Positions 1 through 13,875 of a stretch of 64,000 bases of DNA are shown here, one piece after another (the first letter of the stretch is position 1; every line of letters starts with the position of its first letter). A program made the position numbers and the translations under genes. A model generated the notes under the pieces. The model had not been told where the DNA came from. It was given only the letters and a program-made list of their open reading frames with translations, and made no database searches. Source of the DNA: Chamaea fasciata (Eukaryota; Chordata; Aves; Passeriformes; Sylviidae); contig JARCOQ010000003.1 of assembly GCA_029207755.1 (NCBI GenBank), forward strand, positions 90,846,646-90,910,645. Reading direction: 5' to 3'.

Positions 1-3000
1 GGAAGTTTTAGGATGGAAGTTCATATATACATGCCCTGTCCTTATTCTTTCCTAGGCATCAGTTCCTGCCCACTGTTCTAACTTTCTCTCTCTGCCCAGG
101 GCCATAGACCAAGACAGGAGCATGAGCTGGCTGAACCTTGTTCAGGTCCAGTATGGGCAAACTTGTGGACAGGAGTATCCACATGATAGGCATCCTTCAG
201 ATCATTCTCACACTAAAAAGAAGGGAAAGTAAGACACAGCATCCCTCCCAGGAGGGTGTCTCTGAGATCCTAGCTTTTATGGGTGCACAGAGAATGGCTC
301 AGGTTGTGATTTTGCAATAACTTATTTCAGTTGCTGAATTCCCTGTTCTCAGTCACTTCCTTGAACCACGCCTGGCATTCAGTGAACTCTGTGCTGAGCC
401 ATGATGATAAATCATCAGCAAATGTAGCTCACTGCTGACATTTTTTTTTCTGAAGTTGCAGTCTTAGAGCTGATTCTTGCATATGTATTGAGAAAGGGAG
501 TGAGAGGTGGAGGGACAGTCCCATTGAAACCCACATCCCATACTCTCAGGGATCAAATAGAAGGAAGTGAAGCTACCCACAGCATGATCCTCAGTTTGGA
601 GACAACAGGTGCAATCAGGATTTATAAAATCAAGGCAGCTGGTAGAATGAATAAAGATTGATGTTTTCCAAATCCTGCAGAACTAGAAGTAGGGGCAGTA
701 AACCAGTAGGAAATTGGTTTAGAAAAGATAAAAGGAAATACACTTTTTTATGTAGCAGATATAGTGAACTTGTGGAATTTACTGCTGGTAGAGGTTTTGG
801 AAGCAAATGGGTCAGCACACTGGAAAGGAGGCTAAACAGTTAAATGGACTGCATATTCACAGAGAGAGGCAAAAAGAATTTGGTAGGGACATGCTCCCTA
901 GCATCCCTAATACAGTGGTTTTGGGTGCTGGAGAAGAATAAAGGAATTGTATATGCCTGGCTTGTTGTCTTTAAATAGTATGTATTATTATTAAAGAAAG
1001 GATACTGGGGATATTTGGATGTTGGTCTAGCCCACTAGAACATCCTTTATGTCCTTTTCAGGGCTCTGATTTTGTGTCCACAGGCGTGTGAGGATAAATT
1101 CAATGTTGGTAGGAGTTTGTATTTTAATTTTTTGAGGATGATACCTCAGGGTTCTCCTACTTCAGTGAGACCTGAACCATAGGTCACTAACACTGCTTTG
1201 TACCCTATTAAGGAAACATACACTTTAGAACAGTCCACATAGTATCAATGCTTAGATAGGGACTCTTAGACTGAACTATAGCCTTCCTGATGTTGCACTT
1301 TCCCTTGAGATCCTTCTGCTTTGTCTGCATAGAACTTGATGAATACTCATGTCTCAGGAAAGATTTTGTAAGCTGTGATAGAATTTCCCCCAGGATATCA
1401 GTGTATTTTGGAAATACTGTTTGAGAGTCATCTGCTGGAAAACATCTAGTGCAGCTGAAGAAGAGAGAATGCCAGGATTGGACAGATTACTAGGCATGAA
1501 TCCCAGCCCTTATTTGTATGAGTACTCCTTCTGCCTTTAGATAATTACATTAACATCAGGAGTACTGCTTACACAAGTGCTACTGAGAAAAAGTGGTGAA
1601 CAGGCTTGGGTCCTTGAAGAAATGTTCTTGTTCCAGCACTTCCCTATCAAGATTCTGACCTTTTCCTCAGTAGAGTTGGTACATCCGCTAAGGAGGACCA
1701 CCCACTACTCAGCAGCCTCCGGTAACAATTACCAACCCATCTTTTACATCTATCAGAAGGAATGTTTTTAACAAATCAGATGTTGGTTTCCTTCCCTTTC
1801 CTAAGCTCTTCCCACACTTAGAGATACACAAGTACTGTATTTCATGCTTGGTTGACTATGAAGCCAGATCTTTTGTCTCCTCTGAGGGTTTTTTTGCTGC
1901 TTCTCCAGTGCTGATGAGCCAGGAACCTTCCACAAACATGTGCTAGAGGAGCCCCCAGTGGGTGGTAAGACTGGTATCTCATGGTGGTTGTCATCAGGCA
2001 GCGTGGGTTAGGATATGTCTTGCCAAGCCTGCCTGGAGAAGCACAGCACAGTGAGACCTTAGGGATCTTGCTCAATAACAGCAATAACCTAATCTGAAAA
2101 AAGAGAAAAAAGCTGTCTCTATTTTCTTTGTGGCTGATGATACCCAGAGGAGTACCACTGTCAGTGCAAAGAGAAGATTATTAGCATCAAATGATAGAAA
2201 GTGTTTACATGCCTACTGTTGGGTGCAATTTCTCAGGCTTGAAAAAGATGAAGTAACGTTTATTTGTACACATAAAAGAAGAAGCCAAGTTAAAGTACTT
2301 ATATAGATCAGCCTCAAACGTGAAAGCATGAGATAATGCCAACAACACTGCAACATAAAATCCAGATTTCAAGCCAAACATCCATGAAGGAAGAAGTATT
2401 CCATGGAAAATATCATATTCTTGCAGTCTTTCTGATCACAGAGTTACACTCATTATGGTAAAGCTGTAATTGCAGTCTTGTGAATGCAGTGGCTGGTCAG
2501 TGTTTTTCCATTATAAACTCTCCTGTGAGGTTTGCAGTTTTGTGAAATACAATTATCTTTGGCTGGGATATTCAGCTACATTCTCATCCCAGAAATTGAC
2601 CTTTTTTGTGTGCATGTTTGTTTCTTTGACCGAGTTGTTCAAAGTTCATTGTTTGGTAAGTGTTTGAATTTTTCTGATTGCTTGGCTGCTTGTGCCTTAT
2701 CTGTACTGTGAGGATGTGTGGAGAGTTTGCTGTCACTGGTAATGCATCAATGCTTTGTAATATTTAGGGCTGTCAGGCTGTTGCAGAGTCCACACTTAGG
2801 ACCAAACTGCCTACATTTGTAGCAATGTGGTTTGGAAAAGTCAGGGCAGCAGGATTATAGTAAATTAGCACTGGCTAGTATACCCAGACATGCACAGCAA
2901 AACGTGCTTTAGGGAATACTAGAGTATATTATTACAGCTATGGAAGGAAGGAGAGTTGGCCAGGCCAGTTAAATGGGTAAAATTGTAAAGATTTGTCTGT

Positions 3001-3498
3001 CTTAAAGAAAAAGGAAATTCTGAATTGATGTTTAGAAAAAAACCTCCTAAAACCTGTAAGATTAGTGAACCTCTGCAACATGCAAAAACTACTTGTACAG
3101 TTCTGGTTTTGATTCTGTGTTTGGCTTAGCTAAGGGTCTTCTCTGTGAGATTGTGGTAATAGAGATCCAAATCAGCCCAGTTCAGTTTTTTCACAGATAA
3201 AGGAAAAATACAGTGCCAACATTGAATGCTGATCCCCAGATTGAAGTATATTTAGTTACAAATGCTAACCATGTAACAACTGCATATGAACTCCTGTATG
3301 AAATAGGACATCAGAAATAACCGTACGTGTAATGCCTTACTTAAAAATAATTATTTGGAGGCAAATTTAACATGCACTTAAGGGATCTCACCTGTAGTTA
3401 GATACAGTTCACTAAACATGAATTTATTCAGTGTCAATCAATGCTCTGGAAGAAAACATGAAATCCTTGTGCTACTGAGATCCCTGGTTGCTTCAACA
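1..3498. other. Intergenic, no gene recognised
   Basis: AT-rich unique sequence with only short chance reading frames. No splice-consistent exon with family similarity, RNA gene or named repeat was seen on either strand. Confidence 0.6.
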
Positions 3499-3985
3499 TG
3501 TTGCGGGGAAAAACTGCTGAGTTCACATAGTTTAAAATAAATATAAATCAAAGCAGTTTATTGCTTTATTGGCAGAGTGTAATTATCCAGCAATCAGTGA
3601 ACTATAGAAATGAGATCAGTAATACAAATAGGCAAACCATGCTAGAGATTTCTAGACAGTCTTCTATAACTAATCCCAGAAACACACAGGCACATATATG
3701 CACAGAGTTGTATGCACCCCATCAACTCACGAGTTACAGAAACCACCCCCATCCCAAAGATTGCAGATTTCCCTGTTTACGTGTCTCCTGGGGGAGATGT
3801 GAATCCTCTACCTTTTTACAGATCCCTGCAGTTCCCTACAAGTCATGGGCTGAACCTCTCACCCCCAAGACAGTTGTTTCCCTTCCAAGGTCTGTCTGTT
3901 ATGAGTTTTCACACTGCTTTTTTTTTTTTTTTTTTCAGTCTGCCTCCTGCTTTGTGTCAAGTCTCTTTGTAATTCCCCAGTAACT
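3499..3985 (-). mobile_element. Candidate old LTR, minus orientation
   Basis: On the minus strand the unit begins near GTTACTGGGG and ends TTTTTCCCCGCAACA, with tandem AATAAA hexamers (plus-strand TTTATT at 3557-3562 and 3565-3570) about 60 nt before that end. The left boundary TGTTGCGGGG and right boundary CCCCAGTAAC are roughly inverted copies of each other. An 18-nt T run (3918-3935) interrupts it. No clear target-site duplication was found. It could instead be ordinary AT-rich sequence. Confidence 0.38.
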
Positions 3986-6900
3986 GTTTAATCTGGCTGA
4001 TGATCTTCTGTAACATGATCAGTTTGGGCAAATGCTGACCGGGCAGTTGGGCATGTTTCATCTGCAGGCACACAAAGATATTGAATTCACACACACCTTT
4101 ATCTTCTACCAATGCCATTTGTCAAGGTCGTGCTGTGCATCCCTGCCAGGTCCACAGTGAGGGAGAGCTGGGCAGCCGACTCCCACCCCCTGGGAGGGGC
4201 GTGGGCCACAGGAGCAGGGAGTGCAAGGGGCATGGCCGAGCAGCTGCCTGCAGCCATGTGGCTGACACCGTTCAAACCAGAGTGACTTGTGTTCTGGATG
4301 CATCCCATGCAGTTGAAGGTAATGATAAGTGGGCAAGCAAACCTATTTCCAGACTCTCTTCCTGCTCCAAAATCCAAAAATAAAATTAACAGTTGCTTTA
4401 CTAAATGTGTTTTGAACACCTATTATGATTCTCAATAAAGGCATCACAAATGGGATGGAAACAGCAAATTGGATCATTGGAAAAACTGCAGAGAGACCAT
4501 CTGGGTCTGGAGCTTTAATGGATGGTGAAGAATTTACATTTCACACTCCCACAGTTTACATTTTTCGAGGTGATAAAGACATTTGGATAATTTTATTTTT
4601 TGGATGTTTTACATAAAATGAAGAGCCATGATTGAAAGTGGAACTGGAATCAGGAAATAACCAGATTGTGTACAATGTGGTGAAGTGCTAACAAATATCC
4701 ACGTGCTACATGATTAATTTAGTATTAATACCACTTGTGGATTTGCCTTGTCAGCAGTTGGCTTGGGTTTTGTGATGACTGGCCAATAATTTAACCGATG
4801 ATTTGATCTATAACAGAGTCCTCAACTTTTGGGAATGAAAGAGAGTTGCAATGATAGTGAAATGCATTAACTATATGCAGAGCTGTTAGTTGCTAGAATG
4901 AATTCTGATAGATTCTGGGATCTTCATGTAACTGATGAATAGCCTTGTCTCACTACAGTATGATTTATGGTGGTAAATCAGGACAGGGCATAGAACCAAG
5001 TGACTGCTATTGTTTCAATATGTCTTCATGCAGTGTTTTTGAATTGCAGATACAGAGAACACTCTGGGTCTGACTATAAATACAGCTGCAAACTATGGCA
5101 TTGCTCTTGCCTCTGAGTCAATGTCTAATCTCTGTTCTTGGCATATCAGCCTTGGGCCATAGGGAAGGGCCATCTGTCAGAGGTTATTGAAAATGGAGGC
5201 ACTGACCATCTGTAGGTATTTAAAGTCTCCTGACATTTTTTGTGAGCTAGAGAATAATTCAGTGTTATAATTTATAGGGTGCCTACCTATTATCCTCTAC
5301 ATTTTTCAAGGAAATACATTATTCTTGGTCTGTTGTCTTTAATTTCTGTCACCTATCTCTTTATGTCACAAAAATATTTTTCACCCCTCTCTGCAGTTTA
5401 CTCTTGGTAGAAGTGACCCCTTTAAATCTTTGTAAGTTTGAGAATTTTTCAGAAGATGTGCCATGTAAATTACAGGTCATTGTTACCGCTGGACCAAGCA
5501 GAAGCTTCCCTTAAAATTTGACTAGGCTAAAATGGAAATCAGATCTGGTTTCTGATTTGCAGAAGTCAATCAATGCTATATCACATTGCTTTCCTATTGT
5601 CCATATGGTGTAAATGATTCAGCAAAGGAAAAGGCCATCTCTATTTCAAAGAAAAGATAGATAAATGCAAAAAGGTTCCTGCAGACTCCCTGTATGTGCA
5701 CAGCTATAGCTGTTAAAAGTAAGTAATAATGTACACTGCTTGTGGGATCAAACTCTTGATTACATTGAGAAATTAATAAAGATTTGTAATGCTTATTTTA
5801 CATGTTGAACCGTTGAATTTTATTTCAACATTTATTTGGTGTGTCAGTGTGAAGGAAACCAGCTCTGTCAGATACAGACACACAAAGAGTAAGTTTTCTT
5901 TCTTCTAGAAAAAAAGAAAAATAAAAGGTTGTTGGAATATTTTTGTTAATTATCCTTCTAATCCAGGCATTCAAATACTGTACATGTGCTGAGCTCACAT
6001 GAAGAGAAAGGAAAGATACAGAGAATTTTTACTAAAAATGTACTCCCAGCAGGATTTGAAGTACCCTACTTTGAAATACAAAGCCAGAACTTTATTATCA
6101 AAGCTAAACAAATTTTCTGAACATATTCAAGGTACTGTTGCAGTAAGTGAAGGAAGCCTGTGGAGTCACTTGGAGTTCTATAGAATAAAAAGTAAAACAT
6201 ATTTATGTTTCAGCAGATGGGCGGCAGAAATCAGAATGGAGCCCATTTTTCTGAGCAGGATCTACATGCACACAGACTACAGAGAGGGGAGACTAAAGGC
6301 TTATTTTCTTTATAGCTTTGTGCTCTTTCTGGGCAAACACTCCATCAGCGTTGGGCAGTGGGGCCCTGAGTATGGGATGCAATATGGAGCATGGAGCAGC
6401 TGAGTATGAAAGCTGTGTATTTTTGTCCCAGGGAGGCCAAGCAGGGAATTTGCAGGGGTATTCCATCCTTTCCCCATAGCATCCTCCTCTCCCATTTGAT
6501 CTTAATACTGCAGTGCCAGGAGAAGACTGTAGGATATAGGAGGTACAGAGTAGAGAATGCAGAGACTGCCTATGGCATGCTCATCCCTGACACCTTAAGT
6601 AATGGTGATGTTGCAGTCCTGGCTCCCACAGCTTGCTGGGGCTGCAGTGCTGTGTACACCTGCATGAAGCAGTGTGATTTAGACCAGGAGAGCTGTGACC
6701 ATCTGCCTGTTTATTTTCAGAGTTGGAAGCTGGCAGCTGCTTGTAGAGCTGGGAGGAAGGTGACTTTGTCACCTCCCTGTTCTTGCCACCTCCAGAGCCT
6801 GCCTCTAAAGGCCTGAAATGAGTTGCCAGAAAATATCTCTGGAAGACTGATTCTTAGGGTGGAAGTGTTCTTCTCAATCACAAGAGACTATAGACCAACT

Positions 6901-9900
6901 GGCTTTGCTTTCCAACAGGAAAAAGATCTATTTGGATTTTAATAGTATTTTTTTTCCCTCAAAAGCCTTTTGAGATGGAAATGACTGTGTGAATCCTGTG
7001 AGAGAATAATTAGTCTGACACAAACTAGCTATCAAATTTGTCACTGGAGTGAGCATCTGAGCTATTCTTGGGTACCATATTGCCTCACAGAAGCTACGGC
7101 TGTCTATTGCATTCCTGCTGCTGTTTGCTGTCTCCAAGGAAAGGAAGGAATTTGCACTTTTTTAGGGTTGGTTTGGAGGCTTTATAGAGGGAGGAAGAAA
7201 AATTGGTTCAGAACCTTCAACTGCAGACTCTACAAAATGCTTGTATTTCCAGCATAGACATGATGCTCCTGGTCAGATTCACACTTCTAATACTACCATG
7301 AAGAAATGTACTTCTTCAGCTTCTAATGCTCTACCACTGTTTTCTCTAAGTCATCCATCTTCTGGGACTGGAAGTGTCTAACCTCAGCCCAGTCTGTTAA
7401 AACCACTGGTGTTCTGAATTCCATTTTTATGCTTTTGCACAGGGAAACATCTTAACTGCATTTGATGACAGTGGTTTTGAAAAACAAGGAAGTGAATTCT
7501 CACTCTTGTTTATGATTTCAGATTCTTCTTGAGAAAAGGTTCAGTGCACCCTCATTTAAATGTAACTTAGTGTTCTTCCTTCCTATTTTTGAAACTTACT
7601 GTGCATGTATATTATGGAAGACGGATGTTACTAGCACAAAACAGCGTGCTTGTTATCTATTATACCATGATATATTTACTGAGAAAATTTTAATAAATAA
7701 ACCACAGGCTTGAACCTCTGAACCCTTCTAAACCAGCTGATTCCCATGGGGGCTTCAGGAGTTTTAATGGATGGATACTGTGTTCTCATGAGAATTTTAT
7801 TGGAGCTCATAGACCCAAGACAGACTAGCAAGAGAATTTATGAGGTTACATGAGAACGATCACATCTTTCATTCCAACACCCTATGGGTTTATAAAATGA
7901 ACCCTTCCTTAAACTGTGTTAGAAGAGTGTTAATGCAACTTTAATAAAATCTAATGTTATCAATGATTTATCATCAGTCAGAACAGCTGGTTAATTTTAC
8001 CAGATTTTCAGTTCTCATCCTAGATTAGAGAGTTGGGTAAAGAGTTTTGCTAAAAATTGTGGAAAAAAAAAAGAAGGGGGGGGAAGGTCATAAGTACTAA
8101 AGGCATCAAAGAACCTGTGTCAAGATGGATAATAGAAAGGGTGAATAGTGTCCTCTATGCATTTGCTTAGCCTCTATTCTGTTTACCCTCTTGAATACTC
8201 TCTAAAATTCCTCTTGCAATTTTGTTTAAATTTAGAACAATGCCAAAGTACTGTAGCTGCTAATTATCCCACTTGAAATTTAACTTAAAATGTTATTTTG
8301 CATCATACAGTTGAGCTGGAAAGTTGTCTAAGCCAGGAACTGAGGTCTGTGCTAGTGAAGTACAGAGGAAGTGGTCTAAGCAAGACTCCATTCTGGGGAT
8401 ATTCCAGCATTTTATTACATTGTGTGTACTAACGAGTAGAGAAAAGGACTGTGAGCCAGGAAGAGCAGAGTTTTAATCAAATGACTCATGATATGGCCTT
8501 CAGCAAAATACGTGACCTTGTAATTCAGTCATCTTAGCTGTAACAGTGGGTAAAAACAGGGGTTCAGTGTAGTGTTCAGGCAGAGATACAGATGTGTCTG
8601 CTTCAGCTGCATTCAGGGTCTGCAGTTTTTTCCTCCGATGGAACAGATATGATGGGAAGACAGAAGATGTCCTTTCAGCTGCTCCAGAGAAGCTCAAATC
8701 CAATCTGACGTACATTTTTCCTTGAACAAGAGCTTTCAAAACTGTCAGATGGAGGTCATTCCATTTCTCAGTTGGATTCACCTGTGAGTGATCAAATTTG
8801 TTGGTCGTGGTGGTGATCAGGTGCCAGGGAGACCAGGCACAGGGAAGATGAAGATGCACATTTTGAATGGTTGGCTCAAATCAGGTACATTGCTGGTGCA
8901 GTTTGCCCAACCAGACAGAGTTAGGAGACTGGACTGCACAGTTTGGGACACTGATGCCCAAAGGTTGTTCTTTAATTGGTACATGAAGTGCATCAGATTT
9001 CCGAGTGGCACTGGAAATGCCAGCTTGGCCATCATCCCAACAAGCTGTGGGATGTCACAGGCCTTGTTTTAAATCAAGGGTAGATCTTTGGTACTTGGCT
9101 AGTGCTGCTCTAGTTAAGAGCAGCCTGTTTCTTCTGCTTATTCCTTTAGCTGTTTGTGTTAGCTATTAAGGCTGTCTTGGATCATGGCCCCAGAACTGCA
9201 CCTGGGAAGCTTCAGGCTCTCAGCAGTGTGTGAAAGCACACACTTGTCCCCAAGATCCTGTTGGATGGAAGATGCCATACAAAAATGTCAAGGAAACCTC
9301 ATTTATGTCTAAATATTTCAAGGCCTAACAAAAGAAAAAGACTGGCTCATTTTGCCAGAATTGGAACCATCTTTCAGTGGAACCATTTTATTTCAGTGTC
9401 ATATTATAGGTTGCATTCTCCCTGTCTTTCAGAAATGTGGGGAAAAAAACCTGGGGAGGTTTTACTGCTTACCTGATCTGCTTTCATACCTTAAAGACCC
9501 GTTGTGATGGCAAAACAGAAGGAGTTGAAGTATCCTTGGTTCTTAGCCTACAGACTTAGCAGAACTGCATATTCATATGATTGTTCTAGCATAGGGAAAG
9601 CATAATAAATATGTCCCATGTATCTAATCTTTGCTATCTCAGGACAGGAAGGAATGGGCAAGGTAGATACTGTACTGCCTTTTGAAAATCCATTGATCTG
9701 TGTATTTTCGTGTGTTTATGCAGAACAGGTTGACTAAGCCTCTTGTGCTTCAGAGAGAAAGTATCCCTGTGCTAACATTTTACTAATCCTGTGAAGATTA
9801 AAATAGGAGGAAACTGCATACAAACAGGACTGCAAATCATTGAAGTTATTTAATAAGAGAAAGGCACTAAGTTGGCTCAAAACCAATCTGGAAAGGCTCT

Positions 9901-12350
9901 TTGTTGAAGTCATCAAGGTGACCACATCTGGCCTAATTTTTTTAATATCTAATGTACTTTTATGAATTTGTTTATCTTCTCTGTGGCATTTCATATTCAC
10001 TAGGTTTCTTAGTTTTCTGGTTTGGTTCATGTGAGCACAGCAGTTTGAAGTTGGATCATTATTCCTCAAGTTCTGCAGCAGTTAAGGAGCAAATGCAGAA
10101 ACATTGTTTTATTCTTTAATAAGATCCTTACATTTTTCTCATGTTTATCAGCCCACAGCATAAGATGAACCAACAAAGAGGCTCATTTTGTGTCTCTGAA
10201 TGACCATCAAGTTCTCATGGGACTACATTGCAAGTAACACAACTGTTAGGAATGGGCCAACAACAATTTTGGTATTTTCTGCCTCTGGCAAATAAAAAAT
10301 TGGTCCCCTCATAATTGTTCCCCTCAGTCATATTGCTAGTTATCTGTATCCTTTTCCTGCCAGCCACTGCCCAGCAGAGAGGGTGGCCACTGAGCCTGTA
10401 TCTCTACTAGAACTGCCCTACTTTGTTCTCTGAACAATTATTTCAGGCTCTAGCAAACGTGTATTTGCACAAACAGCTGGTCTGGTGCAGTGCTGGCTGA
10501 CACTGGCATGCTTTTATTGCCTTGTTCAGGTCAGCATCCTGCCCTGCTGCCTGTTTGCCAACTCTGGCTCTGCCAGCTCCTTTCGCTTCTTCAACCAGTG
10601 CTGCAAAACACAAAACTTATTGTTTAGTGGTCTAAAGGTAGTTTTAAACATAGGAAAACTGATTTGATTGCTGTGACCTGGCCAGGAATTATGGTTTCAA
10701 CTTGTGCTTCTAAGTGTGCTTTACTATTTTAAGTATTTTCTGATAAGATATTATTTGACCTTTGTACTATCTGTCAGTGATGAATCTCTGGCCTAATCTA
10801 GGATTGTGGTGCCCTATTCATCCATCCTGTTTATCTGCTAGCAAGAAAAGCACTGGCTGTTCCCTACCCATCCACAAAGAAGAAAAAATGCTAAGGGCCT
10901 TCTCATTAGCAGAGTTCAGGCTGAGAGAAGGGGTGATCTGAGCAGCATTTCAATTTGGAGAACTTCAAATTAAAAAAAAAAAAAAAAGAGGAGCGTGTTT
11001 TCTAATTATGTGGTTTTTAGCTCAAGTTTGGATTTAAAGAATGGGAGAAAGAACCTCCTTTTGTTGAGCTGTTGATGTTGTGGAATAGCACAGAAATGTT
11101 TTGGAAATACTACTCAGCCATTTTTCTTCACAGCCAAAGAAAGAAAACCCAAGGGAACTGTTGCCTTACTAATTGTGGAAAAGTACAGGCCCGTAACTCA
11201 AACATGCTTTTCCCATCTTAATTTAAATTGTGCATTATAGTTTAAACTTATTTCCATAGTGTAGAAAACAGTGGATAAATTTGAACTCTAGGTCATGAAA
11301 GAAATACATATGAATATTTGCAGAAAATGTCCTCATTGGGTGTTGCTTCAGAGTATCATTTCCATTTTAAAATTCCACATCCTTAGGACAATTATGCCAA
11401 AGAAAGTTAATTTCATCAAATATAATTAAAGTATATAAAATGTTCTTTAGATATGCCTAAAAATACAGTCTGAGAAAATCTCTTTCTAATGGCACTACCA
11501 TTTTATTCATCTGTCTTTTCAGGCATGTTTTTGTTGGCATTTTCATCTATGTTTGGCCTCATTATTAATGAACTTTTAACTGCTTAATAGTGATTATCTG
11601 GGACACAAGAATCAAAAGTAGTTAAAGTTCGTCAGACCTAAGAAGAATAGACAGAAGTACTGATCAGCATTTTATACAGTAAGCTGTGGAACAATGAGCT
11701 ATAATTATCTAAAAACAGCAAAAGAAGAAATATGCCAGTTTAGATTTGAAGTTGGCAGCAGTTCAGAAGGTTGAGACAATGAGAAAGTGTGGAAATTCAC
11801 TGCCTTATTTTCCCCTTCATGCCTCTTCTATGTCAGTTTTTTAGGTTGTGTATGGATGCTCAAAGCATAGTTGCTCTAGAAGCTCTATATTCCATCCCTT
11901 CATTGTTAATAGTGGTAGCCTGAAGCCAATAAAGGTCAAAAAGATGTCAGTTGTCATTTTTCTAGACACCAGACAAAACACCATTCAGCCTAACATAGTA
12001 GTTACATACAGTTCAAATAGATGGGAGAAAAAAGGAAGCTGTAGCATCCTCATTTTACAGTTAGGGAATTAAAATAAATTAAAAAGATGACAATTGTGTG
12101 GCTCATCTTACTGACCCAAGCTGCATGCAAGTTAGATGTTTCATACTGAACTAGCTGCTTAACTCCTTCCCTGGTAGAGACAGATAGCCCTCACTGATTA
12201 ACCCCATCTCTCTTAAAAATCTGTATTAGAATGGATAAAGTGGATGATCCTGTGGTAAGGCTCTTGCTCTATCTCTCCCCTGACTATAAGGGAAGCCAAA
12301 AGTGAAAGGTTTTGTCCCCAGTACTCCCATTGCAACTGGAGGGACTTCAG
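3986..12350. other. Intergenic, no gene recognised
   Basis: Mostly AT-rich unique sequence. A locally GC-rich stretch lies near 4140-4260. The frames of about 120-140 codons near 6000-6800 and 8500-9070 lack conserved domains and overlap on both strands, which marks them as chance. A 16-nt A run lies at 10972-10987. Confidence 0.6.
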
Positions 12351-12903
12351 GCAGGATTCAGCACTTGGACTTACTAAACATCATCTTATTGGACTCTGCC
12401 CATCCATCCAACCATTCCAGGTCTCTCTGCAGAGCCCTCCCACCTTCCAACAGATTGACACACTCCCAGCTTAGTGTTGTCTGCAAATTTACTAATGAAA
12501 GACTCAATACCCTCATCCATGTTGTCAATAAAGATATTGAACAGAACTAGTCCCAGCACAGACCCCTGAGGGACACCACTGGTGACTGGCCGCCAGCTGG
12601 ATACAGCACCATTCACCACCACTCTCTGGGCCCGGCCATGCAGCCATTCCTAACCAAGCAAAGAGTGCTCCTGTCCAAGCTGTGGACTGCCAGCTTTTCC
12701 AGTAGTGTGCTGTGGGAGACAGTGTAAAAGGCCTTGCTGAAGTCCAGGTACACAACATCCACAGCCTTTCACGCATCCACCAGGCAGGTCACCTGGTCAC
12801 AAAAGGAGACCAGGTTGGTCAAACATGACCTACCCCTCCTAAACCCACGCTGTCTGGGTCTGATACCCTGTCCATCCTGCATTTTGGCCACAAAAACCCC
12901 CTA
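12351..12903 (-). mobile_element. CR1 LINE fragment, reverse-transcriptase region (inverted 5' half)
   Basis: Read on the minus strand, this codes for CR1 reverse transcriptase with frameshifts. In order: QRGFRRGRSCLTNLVSFCDQV, VYLDFSKAF, then [20 protein letters not shown] and [10 protein letters not shown]. The catalytic FADD is FADN here, and several frame breaks are present, so it is dead. Similarity stops at about 12351, just after the region corresponding to the CR1 KCRVL motif. The plus-strand CR1 fragment starting at about 12904 resumes close to that same consensus point, so the two pieces are best read as one insertion. Confidence 0.9.
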
Positions 12904-13629
12904 CAACGTTATAGGCTGGGGATGGTGTGGCTGGACAGTGCCCGGGCAGAAAGGCACGTGGGGGTACTGGTGACAGCAGCTGAACTTGAGCCCGCAGTGT
13001 GCCCTGGTGGCCAAGAAGGCCAAGGGCATCCTGGCCTGGATCAGGAATGTTGTGTCCAGCAAGAGCAGGGAGGTCATTCCTCCCCTGTACTCAGCACTGG
13101 TGAGGCCACACCTTGAGTGCTGTGTCCAGTTTTGGCCCCTCAGTTTAGGGAGGACATTGAGATGCTTGAGCGCATCCAGAGGAGGCAACGAGGCTTGTGA
13201 GGGGCTTGGAACACAAACCCTGTGAGGAGCCACTGAGGGAGCTGGAGCTGTTTAGCCTGGAGAAAAGGAGACTCAGATGTGACCTTATCACTCTCTCTAA
13301 CTTCCTGAAGGGTGGCTGTAGTCAGGTGGGGGTTGATCACTTTCTCCAGGCAGCAACTGACAGAACGAGAGGACACAGTCTTACGCTGTGCCAAGGGAAA
13401 TAGAGGTTGGATATTAGGAAAAAAGTTTTTTTGGAAAGAGTGATAAAGTCCTGGAATTGTCTGCCTGGGGTGGTGGTGGACTCACCATCCTTGAATGTGT
13501 TTAAAAAAAGATTACATGTGGCCTTCGGTGCCATGGTTTAGTTGAGGTGTTAGGGCTGGGTTGGACTTGATGATCTTGAGGGTCTCTTCCAACCTAGTGA
13601 TTCTGCGATTCTGTGATTCTGTGATTCTG
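12904..13629 (+). mobile_element. CR1 LINE 3' fragment with terminal octamer repeats
   Basis: The plus strand carries the C-terminal CR1 ORF2 region, including [46 protein letters not shown] and [11 protein letters not shown]. The CR1 3' UTR follows (ggttggacttgatgatctt..ggtctcttccaacc), ending in ATTCTGTG-type repeats at about 13600-13629. Several frameshifts and a stop (after CVQFW) show it is decayed. It is 5'-truncated and sits head to head with the minus-strand RT fragment. Confidence 0.93.
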
Positions 13630-13696
13630 TAAATTTGAAACACAGAAGGTGCCATTGGAATACAAAGTAACACTTTTTTTCTGTGAAGGTAACTAA

Positions 13697-13875
13697 GCAC
13701 CGGCACAGATTGCCCAGAGAAGCTGGGGAGTCTTCATCCTTGGAGATATTCAAAAGCCAACTGGACATGTTCCTGGGCAGCCAGTTCTAGGTCACCTTGC
13801 TTGAGCAAGCAGGTGAAACCATACCATCTCCAGAGGTCCCTTTGAACCTCAAAAACTCTGTGAATCTGTGAAACA
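13697..13875 (+). mobile_element. CR1 3'-end fragment
   Basis: Typical CR1 3' sequence: ggcacagattgcccagagaag, then ccttggagatattcaaaagccaactggaca, ccagaggtccctttgaacct and a short ctgtgaatctgtga tail. It belongs to a different subfamily from the copy ending at 13629, about 70 nt upstream, so this is a separate insertion in the same orientation. Confidence 0.85.

Noticed and set aside
6391..6816. 141-codon plus-strand open frame
   Set aside because: No conserved domain, low-complexity residue mix and overlapping minus-strand frames; most likely chance.
8500..9072. Overlapping plus and minus frames of about 95-120 codons
   Set aside because: Neither strand encodes a recognised domain, and they shadow each other.
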